From positions 1 through 8,377 of the forward strand of contig CAJUNS010000048.1 of the NCBI GenBank assembly GCA_910587995.1: a stretch of 8,377 bases of DNA, written 5' to 3'. This DNA is from an uncultured Oscillospiraceae bacterium. GTDB lineage: Bacteria; Bacillota_A; Clostridia; Oscillospirales; Acutalibacteraceae. The translations under genes and the position numbers were made by a program. Position 1 is the stretch's first letter. Every line of letters begins with the position of its first letter. Positions 1 to 5,775 of the stretch are shown here, piece by piece. The notes beneath the pieces were generated by a model. The model searched no databases, was not told the origin of the DNA, and worked only from the letters and a program-made list of their open reading frames with translations.

Positions 1-2
1 GA

Positions 3-83
3 GTGTCCGTTTCGGAGAGCTTTTCGTGTTCCCCCGCCCGTAGGGCGGGGGAACATAGATGATTATCTCTGCGGTTGGGACAC
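3..83. repeat. Nested imperfect inverted repeat upstream of nrdR
   Basis: The core is a perfect 13-bp stem: 27-39 pairs with 43-55 around a 3-base loop (GTA), with sequence TGTTCCCCCGCCC in the left arm. Outside it, AGAG (16-19) can pair with CTCT (67-70), CG (13-14) with CG (72-73), and GTGTCC (3-8) with GGACAC (78-83), so the whole 3-83 segment can fold as one long interrupted hairpin. No T-run follows the core stem on either strand, so it does not look like a standard intrinsic terminator. It starts at the window edge and may extend further left. It could be the 3' structure of an upstream transcript or a small palindromic repeat; the sequence alone does not decide. Confidence 0.6.
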
Positions 84-102
84 ACCCTAAAACATTTTTC
101 CC

Positions 103-131
103 TTGCTTTTGCTGTGGGTTTCGTGTATAAT
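103..131 (+). promoter_or_regulatory. Sigma-A-like promoter for nrdR
   Basis: A perfect -10 box TATAAT (126-131) lies 17 bases downstream of a -35-like TTGCTT (103-108). Transcription would start near 138, giving a leader of about 20-25 bases before nrdR with a GAGGGAG ribosome site at 150-156. I did not recognise a convincing NrdR box overlapping it. Confidence 0.8.
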
Positions 132-160
132 ACAAAATACAGTGTCACAGAGGGAGATGG

Positions 161-649
161 TTGACTTTGAAATGCCCATACTGCGGCTATACGGAAAGCA
201 AAGTGGTGGATTCCCGGCCGACCGACGAAGGCGAACGCATCCGCCGCCGCCGGGAGTGCCTGAAATGCGGCAAGCGGTTTACGACTTACGAGGTCATCGA
301 GAATGTGCCCATTGTGGTCATCAAAAAGGACCGGTCCCGGGAGGCTTTCGACCGCTCGAAGCTGCTTAACGGTTTGCTGCGGGCCTGCGAAAAGCGCCCG
401 GTGTCCATGGACACCTTGGAGCACATCGTCAATGAGATTGAAGTCTTACTGCAAAATTCGCTGGATAAGGAGGTCTCCTCCCAACGCATTGGCACCTATG
501 CCATGGAAAAGCTGAAAACCGTGGACGAGGTGGCCTATGTGCGGTTTGCTTCGGTGTACCGGCAGTTTAAGGACATCAACAGCTTTATGGAAGAGCTGAG
601 TAAGATTATCAGCAGCAAACAGAAGCTGGACGAGCTGGGGGCCAAATAA
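161..649 (+). CDS. nrdR: Transcriptional repressor NrdR
   Basis: NrdR represses ribonucleotide reductase genes in response to ATP/dATP levels. The 162-residue protein has the family's two parts: an N-terminal zinc ribbon with CPYC at residues 5-8 and CLKC at 33-36, followed by the arginine-rich RIRRRRE stretch and FTTYE, then an ATP-cone domain at about residues 50-140 (VVIKKDRSREAFDRSKL onward). Length is typical for the family (about 150-160). The start is TTG. GAGG at 150-153 is 7 bases from the TTG at 161; a second TTG at 167 would give MKCPYCG, the usual NrdR N-terminus, so the true start could be two codons later. It has its own promoter and ends just before a terminator, so it is probably a single-gene transcript. 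No ribonucleotide reductase gene is in view, so its targets lie elsewhere. Confidence 0.97.
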   Translation: MTLKCPYCGYTESKVVDSRPTDEGERIRRRRECLKCGKRFTTYEVIENVPIVVIKKDRSREAFDRSKLLNGLLRACEKRPVSMDTLEHIVNEIEVLLQNSLDKEVSSQRIGTYAMEKLKTVDEVAYVRFASVYRQFKDINSFMEELSKIISSKQKLDELGAK

Positions 650-674
650 CCATTTGCTTTCGCTCAGAAAAGCA

Positions 675-702
675 GGCGCGCCGGAATCCGGCGTGCCTTT
701 TT
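675..702. terminator. Bidirectional intrinsic terminator between nrdR and galU
   Basis: A 10-bp stem pairs 675-684 (GGCGCGCCGG) with 688-697 (CCGGCGTGCC) around an AAT loop, with one G-T wobble. Five Ts follow on the + strand (698-702). On the - strand the stem is followed, after three bases, by TTTT (complement of 668-671). This placement between two convergent genes fits a shared terminator. Confidence 0.85.
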
Positions 703-764
703 CTGCTGTTTCTTATGGGTCGGGGCGGTTTTTCAGGGGAGCGCCCGCCCGAAAGCCCTGGCTT

Positions 765-1640
765 TTACAGGGTCGCGGCCAGCTCCTTTAAGTAGGCCCG
801 GAAGCTTTCGCCGATTTCCGGGTGCCGCAGGGCGGTCTCCACCCCGGCCTGCATCACGCCCAGCTTGCTGCCCATGTCATAGCGGGTCCCGGTAAAGTCC
901 ACGGCCACAATGCCCGGGCCCCGGGCCAGCTCCTTCATGGCGTCGGTCAGCTGGATCTCGTTGTTAGCCCCCGGCGGGGTGCGGTCCAAAATGTCGAAGA
1001 TTTCCGGCGGCAGCACACAGCGGCCCAAAATGGAATAAAGAGAGAATTCCTGGCCGGGCTGAGGCTTTTCGATCATATCCGTGCACCGGAAGCGGTTATC
1101 CTCCAGGGGCTCCACCTTTAGGGAGGAATATTTGCGGATGGCCGCCCGGCTCACCTCTTTCACCCCTACCACGCCCAGGCCGTGCTTCTCATAGGCCCGG
1201 ATCAGCTGGCCGCAGGCGGGGTCCCCGCCCAAAATCACATCGTCGCCATACAGCACGGCAAAGGGCTCGTTGCCAATGAAATTCCGGGCCCGGTTCACCG
1301 CGTGGCCCAGCCCCAGGGTTTCTTTTTGGCGCACATACCAAATGTTGGCCAGACGGGAAATGCTGACCACCTCTTCCAGAATACCGGCCTTATCCGGGTC
1401 CTGGGCCAGGCGGGCTTCCAGCTCGGGCGCCCGGTCGAAGTGGTCCTCCAAAAGCCCCTTGCCCCGGTTGGTGATGATGAGGATATCCTCAATGCCGGAA
1501 GCGGCGGCTTCCTCCACAATATATTGTATGGCGGGCTTGTCCACAATGGGGAGCATCTCCTTGGGCATGGCCTTGGTGGCGGGCAGGACCCGGGTCCCCA
1601 GGCCAGCGGCCGGGATCACCGCTTTCCGTACTTTTTTCAT
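765..1640 (-). CDS. galU: UTP--glucose-1-phosphate uridylyltransferase
   Basis: Makes UDP-glucose from UTP and glucose-1-phosphate, feeding cell-surface polysaccharide, glycolipid and galactose metabolism in the cytoplasm. The 291 residues match the bacterial GalU/GtaB family in length. The nucleotidyltransferase signature GLGTR (13-17) is followed by ATKAMPKEMLPIVDKP (21-36), with K27 in the usual substrate-binding segment. GDD at 132-134 fits the metal/nucleotide site, EKP sits at 191-193, and RYDMGSKLG near the C-terminus is the sugar-phosphate-binding loop typical of GalU. AAGGAG lies 8 bases before the ATG, so the start is secure. The gene lies 205 bases downstream of the RING-like/DUF2628 gene on the same strand. 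No clear promoter or terminator is visible in that gap, so partial co-transcription is possible. Confidence 0.96.
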   Translation of the reverse strand: MKKVRKAVIPAAGLGTRVLPATKAMPKEMLPIVDKPAIQYIVEEAAASGIEDILIITNRGKGLLEDHFDRAPELEARLAQDPDKAGILEEVVSISRLANIWYVRQKETLGLGHAVNRARNFIGNEPFAVLYGDDVILGGDPACGQLIRAYEKHGLGVVGVKEVSRAAIRKYSSLKVEPLEDNRFRCTDMIEKPQPGQEFSLYSILGRCVLPPEIFDILDRTPPGANNEIQLTDAMKELARGPGIVAVDFTGTRYDMGSKLGVMQAGVETALRHPEIGESFRAYLKELAATL

Positions 1641-1845
1641 GACAATTTCTCCTTTTCAATATGGCCTTCCGGCGGCGCGGGTCCGCGAAGGGAACTTCTG
1701 GAAACATTCGTGAAGAGAGGCTCCCAGCGTCCTCTTCGGCGAAGCCGCGGAGGGCTTCCAACAATGGTTCCATGTTTGAGCAGGCAGCCTTGGGCCGCCG
1801 CCATTTGGTTGTGGGGCGCGCCCGCCGGAGAGCGGGCAGAGGGCT
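1641..1845 (-). other. Hairpin-rich gap upstream of galU
   Basis: This 205-base gap separates two same-strand genes. I see no -10/-35 pair on the - strand and no T-tailed terminator. Small stems are present: 1741-1746 with 1753-1758 (GAAGCC/GGCTTC), and a CCCGC-type stem near 1821-1837. An out-of-frame ORF starting at 1773 runs into galU but has no ribosome site. The galU promoter, if separate, is not recognisable. Confidence 0.35.
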
Positions 1846-2952
1846 TTAAAGCAGCAGGGGCACCACGTTGACCAGCAGGAAGTAGCACACGAACATGCAC
1901 ACGGCCACTGAGGTGTTCACGCCGCCTTTGGCGTCCAGGGTCATGTTGGGATAGTCGGCCAAATTGGCGGCCTTGACCTGCCGGACTGTGCGGATGCAGT
2001 GGTTCATATACATTTTGTTGCCCCGAATGCCAGTAAAGAGCATCAGCGCCAGCAGCAGCAGCAGGCAGAGCATAGGCAGGCAGATTTTAAGGTAGAGGGC
2101 GGGGTTTTCCGTCAAAAGCTGGCTGATGACGATCATCTGCTCGCTGGTAGGGGCAAAGCCCCGGGTCACGTCCATGCCCGCCTGCTCCATCAGGGACATC
2201 AGGGCCGGGGTGGCCACAAAAATGGAGGAGGACAGGTACAGCAGATAGATCACCAGCATCAGCCCGGTGATGACAGCGCCCTGCTTATACTGCTTGCGGT
2301 AGAGCATCCAGGCCCCGGAAAAGAGGAAGGCCGAAAAGCTGAATTTATTGCGGCCGGTCTGCTTCATGTAGCGGAAGACCGGCATATAGTAGGCGGTGTT
2401 CTGCTTCACCAGCTTGGAAGCGTCTCCATAGCTGACCCCGCTGTCCAGGGTGTCGGCGGGGTTTACGCCGCCCATGGGGTCAAAGGCAAAGGGCATGGCC
2501 CCAGGGTACTGGCCCCGGCTGGAATAGGGCGCTTGGCCCGGGTAGGGGCCGCGGGAGGACGCGCCGTATGGGGTATAAGGAGGCGGCTGGGTGTGGGGCT
2601 GGGCTTGCTGGCCGGGCTGGGAGCCCTCTGTCAAGGCCGCGCCGCAGCGGTTGCAGAACATGGCGCTGTGGGCGTTCAAGCAGCCGCAGGCGGGACACTC
2701 CCGGTCCTTGACCTCCGCTGAAACCGGAGGCTTGGGCGGCGGGGGAGGAGCCCATTCTTTGCCAGCCTGGTGGAGCTCGGGAAAAACGCACTGGCCCTTT
2801 TGGGCATAGCAGTCCCGGTGGTAGGGCGCGCCGCATTGGGGGCAGACCACGATATCGTCATCCTCTTTGAAAGGAACCCCGCAGACGGGGCATTTTATGC
2901 CGGTAAAATCAATCATAGCCAAAAGCCATTCCCTCTCTAATGAAAAATCCAT
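1846..2952 (-). CDS. RING-like zinc finger / zinc ribbon / DUF2628 membrane protein
   Basis: A 368-residue protein of unknown role. The N-terminus carries a treble-clef/RING-like zinc site (C21, C24, C37, C40, H45, C48, with C55 nearby) resembling the Prok-RING_1 family. A second zinc ribbon follows (C86, C89, C100, C103). Residues 110-160 are a Pro/Gln/Gly/Tyr-rich, probably disordered linker. From about 185 the protein looks like DUF2628: YMKQTGRNKFSFSAFLFSGAWMLYRKQY at 195-222, then hydrophobic segments at about 226-247, 286-308 and 347-368, with GIRGNKMYMNH between the last two. The zinc modules probably face the cytoplasm. Start choice is open: ATG at 2952 has only a weak ribosome site, whereas GAGAGGG inside the ORF lies 8 bases before a TTG at 2922 (residue 11) and 14 before ATG at 2916 (residue 13), which would give a start just ahead of the first zinc site. 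It has its own promoter. Confidence 0.9.
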   Translation of the reverse strand: MDFSLEREWLLAMIDFTGIKCPVCGVPFKEDDDIVVCPQCGAPYHRDCYAQKGQCVFPELHQAGKEWAPPPPPKPPVSAEVKDRECPACGCLNAHSAMFCNRCGAALTEGSQPGQQAQPHTQPPPYTPYGASSRGPYPGQAPYSSRGQYPGAMPFAFDPMGGVNPADTLDSGVSYGDASKLVKQNTAYYMPVFRYMKQTGRNKFSFSAFLFSGAWMLYRKQYKQGAVITGLMLVIYLLYLSSSIFVATPALMSLMEQAGMDVTRGFAPTSEQMIVISQLLTENPALYLKICLPMLCLLLLLALMLFTGIRGNKMYMNHCIRTVRQVKAANLADYPNMTLDAKGGVNTSVAVCMFVCYFLLVNVVPLLL

Positions 2953-2995
2953 ATATTCTGCCTAGGTGCGGCAATTCGATGGAACTATATTGACT

Positions 2996-3024
2996 ATTGT
3001 ACACGATTCCGCCGAAAAGTGCAA
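2996..3024 (-). promoter_or_regulatory. Sigma-A-like promoter for the RING-like/DUF2628 gene
   Basis: On the - strand, TTGCAC (3019-3024) and TACAAT (2996-3001) are separated by exactly 17 bases, each one or two changes from consensus. The predicted start is near 2989, about 35-75 bases upstream of the candidate start codons. It lies just past the terminator of the upstream XRE gene, which supports an independent transcription unit. Confidence 0.8.
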
Positions 3025-3068
3025 CGGGGCGGACATGAATTTTCATTCTGTTAACAACTTGGGGCGGC

Positions 3069-3110
3069 AAAAGGCCGGGAAAGCTCCGCCGCAAAGGAGC
3101 TTTCCCGGCC
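3069..3110 (-). terminator. Strong intrinsic terminator of the XRE regulator gene
   Basis: A perfect 15-bp stem (3073-3087 with 3096-3110, GGCCGGGAAAGCTCC and its complement) with an 8-base loop. Read on the - strand it is followed at once by TTTT (complement of 3069-3072). On the + strand there is no T-run. It sits about 125 bases beyond the XRE stop codon, beyond three other hairpins. Confidence 0.88.
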
Positions 3111-3120
3111 ATGGGCCTTA

Positions 3121-3129
3121 TGTTATAGT
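3121..3129 (+). promoter_or_regulatory. Possible extended -10 element ahead of the triple hairpin
   Basis: TG-T-TATAGT reads as an extended -10 box on the + strand. A start 6-7 bases downstream would fall at the first base of the hairpin series (about 3136). The -35 position (3101-3106, TTTCCC) is poor, so this is weak evidence. Confidence 0.25.
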
Positions 3130-3135
3130 AAGCGC

Positions 3136-3225
3136 ACTTAAAAATCGGTAAATACCGATTTTTAAGTCTGGCGGCGCGGGCGTGCCCGTGCCGTCAGATT
3201 CAAAAGAGGTGATACCTCTTTTGAA
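3136..3225. repeat. Three back-to-back hairpins (palindromic repeat or structured RNA)
   Basis: Stem 1 is a perfect 15 bp, 3136-3150 with 3153-3167, loop AA. Stem 2 is 15 bp, 3167-3181 with 3184-3198, loop GT, with two G-T wobbles (3171-3194 and 3176-3189). Stem 3 is a perfect 12 bp, 3199-3210 with 3214-3225, loop GAT. Essentially no unpaired base separates the three. Stems 1 and 3 are A/T-rich with a shared GGT...TACC-like apex, and the middle one is GC-rich. It lies between the XRE stop codon and its terminator. Function is unknown: it may be 3'-UTR structure, a REP/MITE-like palindromic unit, or a small RNA. Confidence 0.75.
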
Positions 3226-3234
3226 CTGCGTTAA

Positions 3235-3774
3235 CTATATGCCATATTTGCGGGCGAACTCCCGCACGTTCTCTGTCCAGTGGGGGAATTGGAAGCTGGC
3301 CTCTATGTCCTTGGGGTCAATGTAGGCCCCGTCCATAATGGCCTGACAGGCCGCCTCGGCGGTCATGGCTTCCCGGGTGTAGGGCTCGGCCATATACTTC
3401 TCGAACTCCATGTTCATCTTCAGGTCGATGCCGCCCACAGCGCCGGTGTAGAAGAAGCTGCCCTTGCCCAGCAGCTGGCCCATGCGCTCCACACACTCCA
3501 CGCCCTCCCGCAGCTGGGCGATGGTGACGGTGCGGGTGAATTCTCCGGGCCCCTTGGCCGGGTTATCACGCAGCAGAATGTTGTCGATGGTGGTGTCCAG
3601 AGCTTCGGCCAGGCTAGGCAGCAGAGCCACGTCTGGCAGGGCTTCGCCGCGCTCCCATTTGCTCACCGCCTGAAAGCTGATGTGCAGGCGGTCGCCCAGC
3701 TGGTTTTGCGTGAGCCCCTGTATTTTGCGCAGGCGGTAAATGCGGGCTCCCACTTTCATGGGGTTTATTTCCAT
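3235..3774 (-). CDS. XRE-family helix-turn-helix regulator
   Basis: A 179-residue DNA-binding protein. Residues about 8-65 form a classic Cro/CI-type HTH: RIYRLRKIQGLTQNQLGDRL, then the recognition helix SFQAVSKWERGEALPD and LPSLAEALDTTIDNILL. The C-terminal 100 residues (from about 75) do not match a domain I recognise; they include VTIAQLREGVECVERMGQLL and a conserved-looking YTGAVGGIDLKMNMEFEKY, and could sense a ligand or mediate dimerisation. The start is well supported: AAAGGAGG lies 7 bases before ATG at 3774. Its promoter region is shared with the divergent prfB, and a dyad at 3889-3905 between the two promoters could be an operator. The target genes are unknown. Confidence 0.93.
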   Translation of the reverse strand: MEINPMKVGARIYRLRKIQGLTQNQLGDRLHISFQAVSKWERGEALPDVALLPSLAEALDTTIDNILLRDNPAKGPGEFTRTVTIAQLREGVECVERMGQLLGKGSFFYTGAVGGIDLKMNMEFEKYMAEPYTREAMTAEAACQAIMDGAYIDPKDIEASFQFPHWTENVREFARKYGI

Positions 3775-3828
3775 AGGAATGCCTCCTTTGAGGTTGGGAT
3801 GTTTTTTTGACAGGCGCCTTACGGGATT

Positions 3829-3857
3829 ATTATAGTACAGAGTGGATGGGGGCGCAA
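3829..3857 (-). promoter_or_regulatory. Sigma-A-like promoter for the XRE regulator
   Basis: On the - strand, TTGCGC (3852-3857) and a perfect TATAAT (3829-3834) are 17 bases apart. The start would fall near 3822, giving a leader of about 48 bases. An 8-base perfect palindrome AGGCGCCT (3812-3819) lies just downstream of the start and could be a repressor site, but this is speculative. Confidence 0.82.
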
Positions 3858-3888
3858 TAAACGGCGGGGTTAACTTGAAAGGAGAGTT

Positions 3889-3905
3889 CTCAACCAGAGG
3901 TTGAG
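3889..3905. promoter_or_regulatory. Dyad in the XRE/prfB divergent promoter region
   Basis: CTCAACC (3889-3895) and GGTTGAG (3899-3905) form a perfect 7-bp dyad with an AGA spacer. It lies about 31 bases upstream of the XRE -35 box and 36 bases upstream of the prfB -35 box. The position fits a regulator binding site, possibly for the adjacent XRE protein, but only the symmetry supports this. Confidence 0.3.
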
Positions 3906-3941
3906 CGGAAACAATCTTCCAGAAGTTTTCCCGCGCCGCGC

Positions 3942-3970
3942 TTTACTTTTTTCCCTAAATCAAGTATAAT
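3942..3970 (+). promoter_or_regulatory. Sigma-A-like promoter for prfB
   Basis: TTTACT (3942-3947) and a perfect TATAAT (3965-3970) are separated by 17 bases. Transcription would begin near 3977, leaving a leader of about 80 bases that contains a 6-bp stem (4003-4008 with 4019-4024) and a short overlapping ORF. Confidence 0.8.
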
Positions 3971-4059
3971 GAAGTTTATTAACCGCAAATCAATCGAGAA
4001 CCGGCCGCTCCGCCCCATGCGGCCCCTTTACAGAATCTCAGAAAGCGAGCGAACCCTAT

Positions 4060-5187
4060 ATGATCCAATTTGAGGAACTGCAACGCCAGCTGGACGCCCA
4101 CCAAGAGGGCCTTGCCGCCCTGGGCGAGTCCCTGGCCCTTCCCCGCCTGCGGGAGGAAGTGGAGATGCTGGAGCACAAGTCGGCGGAGCCCGGCTTTTGG
4201 GACAACATGCAGCAGGCGCAAAAAATCACCCAGCGGATGGCCGCCCTAAAGGCCAAGGACGAGAGCTTCCAGAAGCTCTGCGCCCGCTGCGAGGACGCCG
4301 CCGCCCTGATTGAGCTGGGCGACGAGGCCGAGGACCTGAGCCTGATTGCCGAGATTCAGGAAGAGCTTGACGCCGTGGGCGCGGAGATGGAGGCCATGCG
4401 CCTTTCCACCCTGCTCACCGGGGAGTATGACGGCCACAACGCTATTCTCACCTTCCATGCCGGGTCCGGCGGCACCGAGGCCCAGGACTGGGCGGAAATG
4501 CTTTTTCGCATGTACAACCGCTGGGCCGAGCGCCGGGGCTTTAAGGTCACCACCCTGGACTACCTGGACGGAGACGAGGCCGGGCTCAAGTCCGCCTCCA
4601 TTCTGGTGGAGGGGGAGAACGCCTATGGCTATCTCAAGTCCGAGGCCGGGGTGCACCGGCTGGTGCGGGTGTCCCCCTTTGACGCGGCGGGCCGGCGGCA
4701 TACCTCCTTCTCCTCTTTGGAAGTGATGCCCGAAATTGAGGAGGACAACAGCGTGGAGATTAACCCGGACGACATAAAGATGGAGGTCTACCGGGCCTCC
4801 GGCGCGGGTGGCCAGAAGGTTAACAAGACCTCTTCCGCCGTGCGGCTGATCCACATCCCCACGGGCATTGTGGTGGCCTGCCAGGTGGAGCGCAGCCAGA
4901 CCCAGAACCGGGAAGTGGCCATGAAAATGCTGATCTCCAAGCTGGTGGAGATTAAGGAGCGGGAGAACCTGGAGAAGATTTCCGACATCAAGGGCGAGCA
5001 GAAGGAGATCACCTGGGGCAGCCAGATACGATCCTATGTATTTATGCCCTACACTATGGTAAAGGACCACCGCACCGGCCATGAAACCGGCAATGTAAAC
5101 GCCGTGATGGACGGGGAGCTGGATGGCTTTATCAATGCCTACCTTACCGCCCAAAGCCAGGGGACCCTGGGCGAAAACCTGGAATAA
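4060..5187 (+). CDS. prfB: Peptide chain release factor 2 (in-frame)
   Basis: RF2 recognises UGA and UAA stop codons in the ribosomal A site and triggers peptide release. The 375 residues show the stop-recognition tripeptide SPF at 205-207 (VRVSPFDAAGRRHTSF) and the catalytic GGQ at 250-252 (ASGAGGQKVNKTSSAVRL). Both fall at the same residue numbers as in E. coli RF2, which supports ATG 4060 as the start even though its ribosome site is weak (no clear AGGAGG within 15 bases). The N-terminal helical domain covers about 1-110. In many bacteria codon 26 is an in-frame UGA needing a +1 shift at CUU-UGA; here codons 25-26 are CTG-GCC (4132-4137) and the frame is continuous, so that autoregulation is absent. 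A GNAT gene follows 11 bases after the stop. Confidence 0.98.
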   Translation: MIQFEELQRQLDAHQEGLAALGESLALPRLREEVEMLEHKSAEPGFWDNMQQAQKITQRMAALKAKDESFQKLCARCEDAAALIELGDEAEDLSLIAEIQEELDAVGAEMEAMRLSTLLTGEYDGHNAILTFHAGSGGTEAQDWAEMLFRMYNRWAERRGFKVTTLDYLDGDEAGLKSASILVEGENAYGYLKSEAGVHRLVRVSPFDAAGRRHTSFSSLEVMPEIEEDNSVEINPDDIKMEVYRASGAGGQKVNKTSSAVRLIHIPTGIVVACQVERSQTQNREVAMKMLISKLVEIKERENLEKISDIKGEQKEITWGSQIRSYVFMPYTMVKDHRTGHETGNVNAVMDGELDGFINAYLTAQSQGTLGENLE

Positions 5188-5198
5188 GGAGAAAAACC

Positions 5199-5696
5199 AT
5201 GAATTTTGAACTGGTTCCGGTGAAGGAGGAGGAAAAGGAGATCCTGCGGAATTTGCTGGAAAAATATCTCTATGAGTTTTCCCAGTATGAGCTGGAGGAC
5301 GTGAACCCTCTGGGGCTTTATGGCTACAGCTATCTGGACTGCTACTGGACCGAAGAGGGCCGGTGGGCGTTCTTTCTCAAGGCGGATGGCAGGCTGGCGG
5401 GGCTGGCTATGGTCAACGACTACCCCGAGGCGGGGAAAACAGACTACTGTATGTCTGAGTTTTTTGTTATGTACAAGTACCGGCGCTGCGGCTTAGGCGC
5501 TTGGGCGGTCCGCCAGCTCTTCGACCGCTTCAAAGGTTCCTGGCAGCTGAAGCGGCACCCCAAGAACCTGCCCTCTGTGGCTTTTTGGGATAAGGTGGTG
5601 GGGGACTACACCCAGGGAAATTACCGGGTGGAAAGCCGCCCCGACGCGGCCTACCCGGACGGTACGCCGGGGGACGTGTTCTTTTTCTCCACATAA
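5199..5696 (+). CDS. GNAT-family N-acetyltransferase
   Basis: A 165-residue acetyltransferase whose substrate is unknown. The acetyl-CoA-binding motif A is clear: SEFFVMYKYRRCGLGAWAV, with R95-R96-C-G98-L-G100-A matching the Q/R-x-x-G-x-G/A pyrophosphate loop. It is followed by RQLFDRFKGSWQLKRHPKN and by AFWDKVVGDY, the late-motif segment typical of the fold. The layout, with FxxFKGSWQL and FW late in the protein, resembles the 'predicted acetyltransferase' group COG5628 as I recall it. TAAGGAG overlaps the prfB stop codon and sits 7 bases before ATG, so the gene is probably co-transcribed, and perhaps translationally coupled, with prfB. A strong terminator follows. There is no evidence that it acts on RF2; the link may be only transcriptional. 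Confidence 0.92.
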   Translation: MNFELVPVKEEEKEILRNLLEKYLYEFSQYELEDVNPLGLYGYSYLDCYWTEEGRWAFFLKADGRLAGLAMVNDYPEAGKTDYCMSEFFVMYKYRRCGLGAWAVRQLFDRFKGSWQLKRHPKNLPSVAFWDKVVGDYTQGNYRVESRPDAAYPDGTPGDVFFFST

Positions 5697-5711
5697 CGCC
5701 ATAATCCAATA

Positions 5712-5757
5712 AAAAGGGAAGCCATTTGTAAATTTTTTTCAAAGGCTTCCCTTTTTT
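5712..5757 (+). terminator. Intrinsic terminator of the prfB-GNAT unit
   Basis: AAAAGGGAAGCC (5712-5723) pairs with GGCTTCCC plus Ts (5744-5755), and TTTG (5725-5728) with CAAA (5740-5743), with a single-base bulge and an 11-base loop. The stem is followed by a run of six Ts (5752-5757). The A-run on the left means it could also stop - strand transcripts. Confidence 0.88.
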
Positions 5758-5766
5758 GGCCCTTTG

Positions 5767-5775
5767 TGGTAGAAT
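5767..5775 (+). promoter_or_regulatory. Possible extended -10 promoter in the intergenic region
   Basis: TG-G-TAGAAT matches an extended -10 element with one change in the hexamer. The -35 position falls in the preceding terminator and is poor. If active, transcription would start near 5782, at the left end of the series of stems at 5783-5928. Confidence 0.3.

Noticed and set aside
103..369. Open frame of 88 codons overlapping nrdR
   Set aside because: It overlaps the nrdR promoter and N-terminal coding region in another frame, and its start lies on the promoter itself. NrdR is a clear family match, so this is a shadow.
1489..1773. 94-codon - strand frame running from the gap into galU
   Set aside because: No ribosome site precedes its ATG, most of it overlaps galU out of frame, and no recognisable motif is present.
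1182..1871. 229-codon + strand frame opposite galU
   Set aside because: It is antisense to a well-supported GalU coding region; long antisense frames are expected in GC-rich sequence.
2909..3112. 67-codon - strand frame across the terminator and RING-gene promoter
   Set aside because: It starts inside the terminator stem and contains the promoter; no ribosome site and no similarity.
3136..3225. CRISPR array or attachment site
   Set aside because: The palindromes differ in sequence, there are no direct repeats with spacers, and no cas or integrase gene is near.
4003..4030. Attenuator in the prfB leader
   Set aside because: The GGCCGC/GCGGCC stem is only 6 bp with a 10-base loop and is followed by just three Ts (CCTTTAC), too weak to call a terminator.
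4246..5154. 302-codon - strand frame opposite prfB
   Set aside because: It is rich in Gly, His, Leu and Val as typical of antisense frames and lies entirely opposite a certain RF2 gene.
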